A program made the position numbers and the translations under genes. Shown piece by piece: positions 10,079 through 20,310 of a DNA stretch of 64,000 nucleotides. Origin of the DNA: Pyrenophora tritici-repentis (lineage: Eukaryota > Ascomycota > Dothideomycetes > Pleosporales > Pleosporaceae); the NCBI RefSeq assembly GCF_003171515.1, contig NC_089395.1, positions 2,993,013-3,057,012 on the forward strand. The letters are read 5' to 3'. Each line of letters opens with the position of its first letter. Position 1 is the first letter of the stretch. The notes beneath the pieces are model-generated. The model was not told where the DNA came from, made no database searches, and saw only the letters and a list, made by a program, of their open reading frames with translations.

Positions 10079-11282
10079 ATGCCTGTCGCGAAAGAGCAAG
10101 TCGGCGACGTACCTGAAGGCCTAGTTCCAGCCATCAAACTTGAACCTCCGCCTGGGTTCGAACAAGATGAGTGGGAGCAGCTTACCGATGTAATAATCAC
10201 AGCCATTTATCACAGCTTATGCTAATATAAGCAGGGATTTGCGTGTGAAGCTGACGAGATTGACGGTATCTTAGATCAAAGAGGTAGTGGGGGTTCACGA
10301 AAAGGCCGACCTATCAATTTGAGCGTCCCCTATACTGGCTCTCTGAGTGGTAGCGCCCGTGCTATTGCTCAACGTGAACGCAAAGCTCTTTTCGATAAAG
10401 AGGAGAAGGTACTTGAAAGCGTTAGAACAGCCGACCGCTCCGCGAAGTACCAACTGAAGAAATCGCTTTTGCAACAGCCTAAGTATAAATTAGCAAATAG
10501 TGCTCGACAGGCTAAGCTGCTAGAGAAAGAGTGGGATATACTTTCAGAGAAGCGGTTTACCCAGAAAAAGTCTGGTAAGTTATCACAGCTGTTTATCATA
10601 GACATCTGCTAATAGACTATAGCTGAATGGCTAGAGACAAACCTAACTCATGTGCATCGTAAATGGGATGCGATCACTAAGCAGGTGGATATGAGAAAAC
10701 ACGAGATCACGATTGCGAAAGTGCTTAGCAAAGATGACAAGCCCACCCATGACATTAGTGGTAGAGGAATAGCAAGAATTTACGGCTCAGGTGGTGTTTT
10801 GCAAAAGATTCTTCGAAAGACCTATCAAGAAGGATTAGCAAAGCTTAACAACAACGACTTTGAGAGCAAGGAGGCTAAGAGAGAGTTTGAGAAGTTCGTG
10901 GAGGAACTTACACCTGATGAGATGAAAGTCGTAACTGATAATGACTGGCAGTAAGTTTATCACATCCTTTTATCACAGAGATACTAATATAATAAGGCAA
11001 CGGGAGCCACCTAGCATTCTCGACTTACTTGGTGACGCTGATATTGAGCTGGAGGGTGATAAGCCGTACGTTAAAGGTGACGATAGCGATGAGTGTGAAG
11101 AAGAGGTTGACTATGACTCTGATCTTGAGGAGCATTTCAATTCACTTGAAGACGAGTACGAGGATGACGACCAGTGGGCTGCTGTACAGAAGCAGGCAGC
11201 GCTTGAGGAGTCTGAGGAATCTGAGGACTCTGAGTTTGAGGGGTTTCCGGATTCTGATGCCGCTTCTGAGTCTGATAATTAG
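10079..11282 (+). CDS. unknown helical protein with highly acidic C-terminal tail (hAT cargo)
   Basis: Exons are 10079-10189, 10235-10574, 10623-10950 and 10997-11282, giving 354 residues. The three introns (45-48 nt) each join open frames and share the paired TTATCACAG-like block. I do not recognise the family. Residues about 55-230 are Lys/Arg/Glu-rich and probably helical or coiled-coil (RAIAQRERKALFDKEEKVLE, EWLETNLTHVHRKWDAI). A basic GRG segment (HDISGRGIARIYGSGG) follows. The last 75 residues are dominated by Asp and Glu with Ser. Basic-helical bodies with acidic tails are common among histone-binding and chromatin proteins. Together with the neighbouring H3-like gene this suggests a histone-handling role, but that is inference from composition and context only. 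The start is the first ATG after the promoter, 9 nt beyond a TATCACAG block. Confidence 0.75.
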
Positions 11283-11631
11283 AGTTTTAGGCTAAGACAC
11301 TTTCAAGCATTGAGGGATAGTAAGCAGTTATCACAACTAATTAACACGGATTATTGCGCCATATAATCTTAACTTAAGATTGTGATCTGTCATTTATGCA
11401 GATTAATATCCGTGCACTCCTGACGATCTCTGTGTTTACTATGAGGCATTAAAAATGATATTCCGCTAGTAATATGCCAAGGTTTCAAGTTAAATTACAG
11501 GCGTCATAGCGCAAGCAAAGCTGAGAGGAGCGTGAGAAGCCTTGAGTCCTACATCCAAACTTAAACTTCTCAACTTTTTCCTATTGTGTGCTACTACTAT
11601 TAATGCCTTATTCTACTACTTTCTAGAAGCG
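11283..11631. other. intergenic region before the hAT transposase
   Basis: Approximately 350 bp containing one paired TTATCACA block (11328-11348) and AT-rich sequence. A TTG-initiated extension of the transposase frame reaches back to 11542, but the first ATG is at 11632. No other gene is seen. Confidence 0.5.
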
Positions 11632-14278
11632 ATGGACATAGCTGCACAGTCTATTGAGCTTATGCCTAATCCTACTAATATTGAATTTCCGGAGGACCTC
11701 AACTGTTTAAAAATCAATTCTCCACAGGTTACAAAGGGGGGTGACAGGAGAACGATTGGATTAGTGAAATATCCAAATAATCGTTTTCTGCAAGATTATA
11801 GTGTAAGTGAGATCTTAGGGACATGGACAGCGTCGTGGAGTAATACTAGCTGGGGTATAAACCCTAAAAATGATAACCCACGATGGAACTCTCCTACTCG
11901 CTATGGCACAGTATGGTTACGATTTGGAGAAGCTGCTGAGCTTCGAACTGGCCACCCCTACGTGTTCTGCTACAACTGTAGTCTTGCACTCCAGCATCCA
12001 AATCTAGGTGGTATTGGGACAAAGCACCTTATTACTCATCTTAAAACAAAAAGCTGTCGAAATGTCCTTACTCCTATTCATAATGAGGCAGACTTATCGG
12101 CCTCTACTCTATCCCAACGTCAACAAAGAAACAGTACTTCATCAATACCAGCTTACACTACTACTACCTTTGAAAAGGAGCTTGTACGGGTAGTAATCGA
12201 CAGCAACTGGTCATTCCGAACAGTTGAACGACCATCTTTCCATCGATTTCTTCGGTTCCTTCGACCAGATACTGTGATAATTAGTCGTTGTAAATTCAAG
12301 ACGATATTCAAGAGTCAACATGAGGAAGCAAAAAGGTCTATCCTTCGAGATCTTGGAAAATCAACAAAGATCTCAATCGCCTTAGATGCCTGGTCTGCAG
12401 CTAATCACCTCTGCTTTCTTGCGGTAAAGGGTTACTACATTAACAAAGACTGGAAACTTCAGGAAAAGCTACTTGACTTTCTCCCTATGCGCGGCAGGCA
12501 CACCGGTACTTCTATGGCAGACGAGGTACTGCATATTCTTCTGGATACAAAGACCAAAACCCAGCTTCTAGCTATTACTTGTGATAACGCTAGTAACAAT
12601 AGCGTACTTGCTCGCACTCTCCAGTCTAAACTCCAAGAAGTCGACATTCAGTGGAGTGCCAGAGAAAACACTATCCCTTGCCTTGCCCATATTATCAACC
12701 TCGTTGTCCAGGATATTATCCAACACCTTCGGCTAGCAGCAACTACAGAGTTAGGAGCAAGGGATACCCTACAGAGACGTCATATACAGGACATTGAGAC
12801 GCATATTTCAGTCCCAAATTCCCTTCGCAAGGTATTTCGCTTTTAACACATTCATTTATCACATACTAATAATAGACTAGATAAGGGCGATTTGTATCGC
12901 TATTGACGTATCACCTCAACGCTTTGAGCGGTTTATTGCGGTACAACAACATCTACCGCCAAAGGAGCGATTATCTGTTATCCGCGACGTGAAAACCCGA
13001 TGGAACTCAACATACGACATGTTAGAGCGCGCGCTCAAAATCCAAAAATATATTGATGAATGGCTTAAACAAGAAATCTTGCTAAGGCCAGGTAGTCACC
13101 TGGATAGCTCTCTAGACAACAATCAAATGGCTGAGATTGATTTCCGGGATCTTAAACGCCTCCGCTTATCTTCGACTGAGTGGCATCATCTCGAACTCGT
13201 TACTGAGATGCTTAAACGGTTTAAAACGGCAACTAGCTTCCTCAGCCAGAACGAGAAGCCCCAGATTCAGTATATTTGGTTAATGTACAATCGACTGTTT
13301 GATTTCTTGGACAAAATGTCAGAGGACCTAGATGAGGATGAAGAAAATCAAGATGATAGGGAATGGCTAGACGTAGTACGAGCTGCAGCTGACAGGGGTC
13401 GTCTAAAACTGAGCAAGTACTATTCGAAGACAGACGCAGAACGTGGGTTCTTGTTTAATTGTGCCACTATCCTTGATCCAACGCAGAAGCTTACAGCATA
13501 TGAAGTATGATTATCACAGCTATTTATCACAGTCACGCTCTAATTACGCTTATAGGACGATTCATGGGAGCCACAGTACAAGCATCTCTACCGAGGCCAA
13601 TTTCTTGCTTACCTTGATCGTTATGATAATACGGACGGGAGAGGTTCAACCCCAGGCTCTAGCATAGTCAAAAGGAGGTCACTTGGGAATGAGTGGTTCA
13701 GAAAGCCAGCTCCTCCCCCTACATCAGCGTTAAACAGCTTTTCTTCCCAGAACTCTTCACTAGTAGAATCAGACAAGACAACTGGCCCAACCCGCCAAGA
13801 AGGAGAGTCCTACCTTAGTACTGCCTGTGTAATGACAGATGACTCTTTCGATATTCTAGAGTGGTGGAAGACGAACGAGCCTACCTACCCACGACTATCC
13901 CAAGTGGCGAAGGATATACTAGCAATACCAATTGCTCAGGTTGGGGTTGAAAGAGTTTTCAATGTTGCTAAGGATGTTATTGGTAGTCGGAGGCACCGAC
14001 TATCTGCCCGGACAATACAGCAGATAATGGTTCTTAAGGATACAATATCTCAAGAGGAAGAACAGGGTCTAGACTACCTAGTTGCTCAATTAGGGGAGGA
14101 TGGAGAGCCAATTGACGAGGTTAATGATCTTTTTGAGCTTCCAGCCTCGTTAGAGCATACCTTCGATATAGATGAGGAGAACCAGACTACAGAAGAAGAG
14201 TCGGAGGAAGAGGTCCAGGAGGAGCGTCAATTGCCACCTCGAAAGCGCCAGCGTCCTCAGCGCTACCGTGATAATTAG
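11632..14278 (+). CDS. hAT-family transposase
   Basis: Exons are 11632-12831, 12881-13504 and 13556-14278, giving 848 residues. The N-terminus holds a BED-like zinc finger (FCYNCS, then HLITHLKTKSC). The RNase H-like catalytic core shows SIALDAWSA, ITCDNASNN, PCLAHIINL and KTRWNSTYDM. The C-terminal dimerisation region reads PIAQVGVERVFNVAKDVIGS and is followed by a short acidic tail. Both introns (49 and 51 nt) contain the paired TTATCACA block. Full length and absence of stops indicate a potentially active enzyme that cuts and pastes the surrounding 5.84 kb element through its terminal repeats. A reverse-oriented copy of the paired block overlaps the stop codon (14266-14287). Start chosen at the first ATG with a conserved-looking downstream frame; true initiation might be slightly downstream. 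Confidence 0.92.
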
Positions 14279-14523
14279 CTGTGTTAATATATCTCGTTTT
14301 ATGTATCTACTATATCATCAACGTGTACACATTATCTTAATTAAGTGTTGTTCCGTTAAAGTACCCAAAAAATATAACCCAACCCCAACCCAACCCAGCC
14401 CAACCCAAGCCCAACCCTACCACTTGGTCTGTGCGACCCCAGCCCAGCCCTAACCCATGGTCTGTGCGACCCCAACCCAACCCCAACCCAAGACTGGGTA
14501 TACCCAACCCATTTGCCAGCGTA
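14279..14523. repeat. right subterminal region of the hAT-H3 element
   Basis: Contains many CCCAACCC and CCAACCCCAACCC units, the complement of the left subterminal repeats, and two copies of GTCTGTGCGACCCCA. Ends in the terminal inverted repeat. Confidence 0.8.
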
Positions 14524-14531
14524 CCTCCCAC
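14524..14531. repeat. right target-site duplication of the hAT-H3 element
   Basis: CCTCCCAC, identical to 8676-8683. The unfilled LTR copy contains this sequence once. Confidence 0.95.
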
Positions 14532-14873
14532 AGACAGAGCCGTAGACAGACACAGACAATACACACTTGATCCCATCCATAAAAAATCTGACAAGACACA
14601 AGATCCATCTCATCTTAAAGTAGACCAGCGCCATAGATCGTACGCGCCACCTAGCTAATTCTAAGTTAAAGTATAGACTCTACTTCGAGCTACTGCACTA
14701 AAAGATCACTAAATACCACCTTAAGGCTCAAGATATATATAATATAGATGAGAAGGGCTTCTTAATTAGCTTAATAGGCAGAAGCAAGAGGATATTTAGT
14801 AGGCGTTAATAGGAGAAGAAGGAGGTTCGAGCACCTCTCTAGGATAGATCACGTGAGTTTCTGACAATCCTGG

Positions 14874-15062
14874 TGTCAGATTTTTATGGATGGGATCAAG
14901 TGTGTATTCTCTGTGTCTGTCTACGGCTCTGTCTGTGGGAGGTGGCCTCGCCTCGGGCTTGGCAGTGCTAAGTCCCGGCGCTAGCCCTGGTTTGGGGGTC
15001 TCATGTCCTTCCCCAACCACCATCGGCTCGATCATGGAGCAAAACCTCGCCTCAATCTGACA
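14874..15062 (-). repeat. copia 3' LTR (189 bp), unfilled copy of the hAT target
   Basis: Same sequence as the split solo LTR at 8556-14593 except for small differences. It contains the single uninterrupted CCTCCCAC (reverse complement here) into which the hAT-H3 element inserted in the other copy. Confidence 0.92.
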
Positions 15063-15128
15063 CACCCCCTCAGCTCGGCGCTCCTCGGCAGCCTGAGGTG
15101 GAGTGGTCTTTGCGACATTCATACCGGA

Positions 15129-16880
15129 CTATATAACAAGACTTTCCATCTTCTCCAGAATTTCCTCTGGATCTGCTTCCTCTACGTCTCGTTCCTTCAC
15201 TTCAACCAGTCCGACCTGCGTCAAGAACTGGGGCCAGTTGTTGGCAGGCAGGGTCTTCGTGAAACCATCGGCGAGCATTTCGCCAGACGGTACATACACG
15301 ACTCTGATAGACTTTCGCTTTGCCTCTTGCCTCAGCCAGTGATTGTGGATGTCCACGTGACGGAGTTTCGTCGTCAGCTGAGAGATCTCCTCGTTGATCA
15401 GCCGGATCGTCTGCGTATTATCGCACTGTATCGTAATTGTCTTCTCCGTCAACTCTACCCGAAGCTCCTCTAGCAGCATCCGCACAAACATGGACTCCTT
15501 AGCCACTTGCGATAGCGCGAGGAGTTCTGCTTCGGTCGTAGATGTCGTGATGGTATCTTGTTTGTTCGCCCTCCATGCGATCAGTCCTCCAAATAGCTTG
15601 ATAACGTACCCTTGGGAGCTCTTGCGATCCGCGGTGTTGTCCGCAAAGGATGCATCGCTAGCTACTACCAATTGGTCGTCTCCTCCGAATGATAAGGATA
15701 GAAGCTTGGTTGACTCCAGGTACAACAGCACTCGGTCAGCGGCTTCTTGATGTAGTGGACCAGGGTTTGTGAGGAACCGGGCGAGTCGTGATACTGGGAA
15801 TGCGACATCGGGTCGGGTGTTGACGGCGGCGAAGAGTAACGATCCAATCTTGCGTTGATACAAGTTAATCTCTCCAGGAGTCGCCAAACCCTCACGTGCA
15901 ACTAGTTCGACTCTAGCCATTGGTGTGTTGTGTCGTTGGTCCTTGTTCGTTGCCAGCCGTGCAATCTTCTCAACATAAGCTTTCTGTGACAGCCAGATCT
16001 TTCGCTTCTCTCGGTCCCGTATAACTTCTACTCCTAAAAACCACTGCAAATCCTTTCCTCCGGTCAGGTTGTATCGCTGTTTCAGTTCCTCTTCCACTTT
16101 CCGAGCTACTTCCGCGTGCCGTTTCGAAGAGGCAAGGATAATGTCATCAACATAAAAGAAGATGAACACTCCGTCTCGGATCATGCAGCAAGGTTCGTGG
16201 GGAACTGGCGAGAACCCGATTTCTAGAAGGAAGGCAGTGAAGTGTCTTTGCCAGAGCAATGGCGAGATCCGTAGGCCGTACAGCGCTTTGTTTAGTTGCA
16301 GTATTGTTCCCTGCTTCCTGTATCCTGGGGGCATCCGCATGTACACTGTTCGATCAATATCTGCGTTGACGAAGGCGTTCGATACGTCGTATTGCTTCAG
16401 CTCTAGGTCAAACCGGGCCGCAATCGACACTAGCATCCGAAACGATCTTCCGGCCAGTGTAGCAGCGTAGGTTTCTTGTGCGGTGACATTTCGTTGCTGG
16501 TCTCCACGCACTACCAATCGCGCCTTACACTTCTGGAATCGATGGTGCTTGTCAAATTTGTAGGTGTATACCCACATTGAGTCCAGTACCTGCTGGTCGG
16601 TCTTCCGAGCCGTCTTCGCCGGGACCTCTGACCAGGATCTGGTTTCCTTGTGGCTATGGAGATGTGTAATCTCAGCCTCTTTGAAAAAATAGAACAACTC
16701 GTGATCCTCTCGCAGGCCGTTCGCTTGGGGAGGCGGTGGCAGCTGGCTGCGATGAGGCTTCTTGCCGTTTCGCATCATACGCTCAAGCTTTGCCTTGTCC
16801 AGTCGCTCTCCTGCCAAGTTTTGAACGTTTCCTGCCTTGGTGCCTGCCATAAAGGCGGCTGCCCATGGCTCCTTCAACAT
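15129..16880 (-). pseudogene. copia polyprotein fragment: reverse transcriptase and RNase H
   Basis: 583-codon open frame. Motifs in order: CKARLVVRGDQQ, QYDVSNAFVNADI, LYGLRISPLLW, FFYVDDIILAS (catalytic DD), then RNase H with SDASFADNTADRKSSQGY, TTEAELLALSQ and DNTQTIRLI. The remaining sense sequence (16881-17060) reads in other frames and looks like the integrase/RT linker, so the polyprotein is broken and lacks its N-terminal part. Open but not functional alone. Confidence 0.88.
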
Positions 16881-17322
16881 CCTGTGTTCCGGATGGAGGA
16901 TACCACTCGCGAGACCTTGTTTGCCGTAGCTAGTGTCAAGACCTTGTTTCCCGTAGGCAGTCTCTTCGGATTGTAGGCCGTAGCCTCCGGCATCGCATTG
17001 TTCGCGTGGAACGCCTGCGGATAGACCATGTTCGCGCTGTGCGCCAGTCTGTACACCATGCAGTGATCGGAATGGTCTGGTCTGACTTGGTCTTGGTCTG
17101 GTCTAGACCGCCAAGACTTGGTCTGGTCTGGCGATTTTTTGAGACCGTGGTCGGACCGGTCTAGATGATCGGACCGGTCCGGCTATAAATAGGTCCACGT
17201 GACTAGATCTTAGACTAATCTAGCCAGAAAATTTAGCACAATATGAGTCATTAAGATCAAGGTAAGTCTTCTACTTACATAGAACAATCAAGTCCTTAAC
17301 AACCTACTTATATACTATTGTT

Positions 17323-19786
17323 ATGGAGCCTTCAACACCAACCTCACCGTCCCCATCGAATATTATAAGACTAGATTTAACGTCTCTTACTCCATCTCCT
17401 ATCCCCACGTCATCACCCACCCCTATACTATCACCCACTCCTATTCAATATCACGAATCTCCAGATGAGTTCGTGCAGGGCGGTATCACGTACGTGAAAC
17501 GTGCAATAATTGCAAGGAAGGATTTCCGTCAAGGTACATCACACATCTGGAAGTACGGACTCCAATACATTCGAGATAGCGATAAGAAAGAGGTGTATTA
17601 CTGCCATGAGTGCAGGGTTGGGAAGAGCAAGCAAGAGTTGTTTGTCATCAATGGCACTTCTAGGATCCGGAATCACCTGGAACAGAAGCACCAGATTGAT
17701 CCCCAGAGTGGCATCAAGCGAAAGGGTTCTGTACGGAAGTCTATAATCGACCAGCAAAAGGATGGGGCTGCTTCCAGCATCTTTTTCTGGAAGGAGTCAG
17801 TAGAGAACAGAGATGTCAACAAGCAAGTCAAGCTGGCTTGATTCTTATCGATTGCAGATCACAGACAATATAGAGGCTCGTGCACAGTGGCACGTCCCAG
17901 AGAATGGTCTGTGATCTGCAATCGATAAGAATCAAGCCAGCTTGACTTGCTTGTTGACATCTCTGGTAGAGAAGTTTAAAGAGCTTCTAATTCGTTGGAT
18001 TGTGTACTGCCATATCGCCTTCTTTCAATTAGAGAACCAGTACTTTCGTGAACTACTCCTCTTTTTAAATCCGGCACTACTCAACCACCTCCCGAAGGCT
18101 GCGAAGACTATCCGAAGCTGGGTAATGAATGCATTCATATCGAAGAAGCAACAGCTTAGGGAGGACCTACACCATTCACGGAGTAGGATCTCTATCTCCT
18201 TTGATCTCTGGACTTCACCAAACCCTTACGCTATCCTAGGCGTCGTCGCTATGTGGATTGATACTACCGGCATGCGACGTGTTACCGCTTTAGGTATGCG
18301 ACGTATATACGGCGAACATACTGGAGAGAATCTTGGATCGGTGGTCCTTGAATTGCTGGAAGAATACGACATTAGCGGAGATCAGATTGGATACTTTATG
18401 CTGGATAATGCCTCGGCAAATGATACCGCTGTTGAGTTTATACTCAAGGATCTCTGCCCATGGATGAAGTCAAAACAACGTCGTCATCGCCGGCTGCGTT
18501 GCTTGGGCCATGTCATCAACCTCTGTTGCCAGGCGTTCCTTATGGGGCGAAACTGTGAGAAGTATCTTGCGAAGCTGGAGAAGCATCATCAACGTGGCGA
18601 CTATACGAAGGTGGAAGAGCTCTGGAAGAAGTTCGGATGTTTGGGTCGTCTTCACAACCTGGTGCGATACATCAGGCTTACTCCACAACGGCGTGAGGAG
18701 TTTGCTACAATTATTATCGGCGGAGATCTTTCGCAATTCGACGGGCTTGAGCTTATCCAGAACAACTCGACCCGCTGGAACTCATGGTTTTATTCGATTA
18801 CACGTGCATTAAATGTTCGAGAACGTTTAGAGCTCTTCTCGGCTCGTCATGTACCTGGAAAGGGCTCCGTAGGGATCGCGAACTTTAAGCTTGATGGACA
18901 GCACTGGTTTGAGCTTGAAAAGATTGAACTCGCTCTCAAAGACTTCTATGCTGCAACTTTGCTTTCTGAAGGTAAGAAGACGTCACTTGCGGACTGGTTT
19001 TCAACTTTGGACTGCCTTCTCCGGGAGATAAGCGAGACGAAGGATCACTACCACGACATCCACACTGAGGACGATAACAACTTTACATGGAAGTACCTTC
19101 AAGGCTGCGCTGATGCTGCTTGGTTAAAGTGCGTTGAGTACTATAACAATCAGCAGCTGAATTGGCAAAATCGATTCCCTGAAGATACTGACCTTCCACC
19201 GGCATATTATGCGGCTCAAATCCTTGATCCATATCGCAAGTGGGGATGGTTCAGGCAAGAGTGGGTTCTTCATGGCGACGAAGAGAAGAAGAGGTGGTTT
19301 GAAAACGCACAATTAGCGGTGAAGCATCTCTGGGAGACAGAGTATAAGGGAAGGTACCCTGTCGAGATGCTGCCACCACCAGCCAGGAAGGAGAGAGATC
19401 CTGACCCAGCATTTGATCGCCAGCGGGAACATAAGCGCATTCGAATAGACGCTCCAGTTTCTACAACTGATTTGTATGAACAATACATCTCTACTGACCG
19501 GCTTCATAACGAAGAGGCAGGTTGCAATGAGGCTATTGCGTACTGGCTATCTCGCTACGACTCCCAACGAGATCTCGCTCGCTTCGCTCTAGACATGTTT
19601 GCGATCTCGCCTATGTCGGATGAATGCGAACGTCTTTTTAGTAGCGCGAAGCTTACTATCGTCGATCGCCGTGGTAGGCTGAAGGCAGATATTATAGAAG
19701 CGTGCGAGTGTCTCCGGGCCTGGTATGGAAAGCCCCAAGCTGAGGGGAACAGCGATATCGAGGATAGTGAGAACGAAGACGACTAG
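17323..19786 (+). pseudogene. hAT transposase, copy A, disrupted by a MITE
   Basis: The frame 17323-17807 continues at 17966-19786 once the MITE is discounted. Otherwise it equals the intact 765-residue transposase at 32878-35175. Domains: BED finger (YYCHECRVG, NHLEQKHQ), catalytic core (ISFDLWTS, FMLDNASAND, CLGHVINLCC, NNSTRWNSW), C-terminal dimerisation (MSDECERLFSSAKLT). The insertion puts a stop shortly after the zinc finger, so no functional enzyme is expected. Confidence 0.88.
17808..17965. mobile_element. 158 bp foldback MITE inside hAT copy A
   Basis: Begins CAGAGATGTCAACAAGC and ends with its reverse complement. The inverted arms are about 59 bp each with a 40 bp loop. It is flanked by the 8 bp duplication GTAGAGAA (17800-17807 and 17966-17973). 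The 8 bp duplication indicates mobilisation by a hAT transposase. Copies B and C lack it. Confidence 0.93.
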
Positions 19787-19957
19787 ATTGACAGTCAGTA
19801 GTAAAACACATTTCCTCGGCTTCCTTCTTTGCTTCAGCCTCATTCTTGGCGGTCTTGTTGGTCGGACCGGTCTGGTCGGACCGGTCCTTATGTAAGCACC
19901 TGGTCTGGTCTGGTCTGTACCCTCAGACCAGACCAGACCAGACCATTCCGATCACTG

Positions 19958-20310
19958 CAGAGGGGGATATCGGGCAAAGCGAGAGCAGCGGAGAAGGCGA
20001 GAGGAGCAAGGACGGCAGGGATAGTAGAAATAGCAAGAGTAGTAAGAGTAGTAAGAGTAGTAAGAGTAGTAAGAGTAGTAAGAGTAGTAAGAGTAGCAAG
20101 AGTAGCAAGAGGAGGATGTGTAACCGCGAGGATAGAGGCAATGAAGGTAATTAAGGTAATTGCGATAATTGCAGGGTTAGTAAGAGCAACAAGGGCAACA
20201 CAAGAAAGGCGCGAACGGCAAGGGAATTAACAATTAAGTTAATTATAGCGATTGCAAAGACGGCGGGAACAGCGAGGATATTAAGGGCAGTAAGGGTAGC
20301 AAGGACAGCG
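19958..20310 (+). repeat. purine-rich spacer between inverted hAT copies, with AGTAAGAGT microsatellite
   Basis: Strongly purine-rich. Includes about eight GTAAGAGTA units at 20029-20105. From about 20110 it is homologous to 49618-49800. No gene. Confidence 0.75.

Larger units (their letters stand above)
8684..14523 (+). mobile_element. complete hAT transposon carrying histone H3-like, acidic-protein and transposase genes
   Basis: The 5840 bp element starts TACGCTGGCAAATGGG and ends with its exact reverse complement. It is bounded by a perfect 8 bp target duplication CCTCCCAC (8676-8683 and 14524-14531). The uninterrupted target is present in the window within the LTR at 14874-15062. Subterminal regions are rich in GGGTTGGGG-type repeats. 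Gene order is histone H3-like (minus), an approximately 0.5 kb divergent promoter, an acidic protein (plus), then hAT transposase (plus). All open frames are intact after splicing and no RIP-type stops are seen, so the insertion is young. hAT elements usually encode only a transposase, so the other two genes are cargo or helpers. Confidence 0.93.
8556..14593 (+). mobile_element. copia solo LTR, itself split by the hAT element
   Basis: The LTR parts are 8556-8683 and 14532-14593, 190 bp in total. It starts TGTCAGATT and ends AAATCTGACA. It is flanked by the 5 bp duplication AGACA (8551-8555 and 14594-14598). It matches, in reverse orientation and nearly base for base, the LTR of the copia copy at 14874-15062. 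A solo LTR forms by recombination between the two LTRs of a full element. Confidence 0.9.
8106..14868 (+). mobile_element. Fot1/pogo-type DNA transposon remnant (host of the nested insertions)
   Basis: The pieces are 8106-8555 and 14599-14868. They read together as the N-terminal half of a Tc1/pogo transposase: a psq helix-turn-helix from ATG 8233 (AAKYNIDRSTLSRR), a Tc5-type DNA-binding segment across the insertion (VTRFINRH, then KIHLIL), and the first catalytic block IYNIDEKGF. Stop codons replace glutamine or tryptophan codons, as expected from RIP. The upstream 8110-8180 holds a short direct repeat (GCGAGACGCCC) that may be the terminal repeat. The element is cut off at 14868 by a copia insertion, and its second half is not in the window. 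The intervening 6 kb is a copia LTR with a hAT element inside it. Confidence 0.75.
14874..17060 (-). mobile_element. 5'-truncated Ty1/copia retrotransposon
   Basis: Minus orientation. The 3' LTR is 14874-15062 (TGTCAGATT to AAATCTGACA), immediately preceded in the sense direction by a polypurine tract (GCTGAGGGGG, about 15065-15074). The element inserted into the pogo remnant next to CCTGG (14869-14873). The matching duplication on the other side is lost because a hAT element (17061) abuts the copia sequence partway through the polyprotein. Gag, protease, most of integrase and the 5' LTR are absent. Confidence 0.88.
17061..19957 (+). mobile_element. hAT element, family 2, copy A (with MITE inside)
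   Basis: Terminal inverted repeats CAGTGATCGGAATGG. 2897 bp; without the 158 bp MITE and its 8 bp duplication it is 2731 bp, the same as copy B. The flanks differ (ACACCATG left, CAGAGGGG right), so there is no target duplication. Copia sequence lies on one side and purine-rich subtelomeric sequence on the other, pointing to recombination after insertion. The ends carry repeated GGTCTGGTCT units and ACCGGTCC palindromes. Confidence 0.9.
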
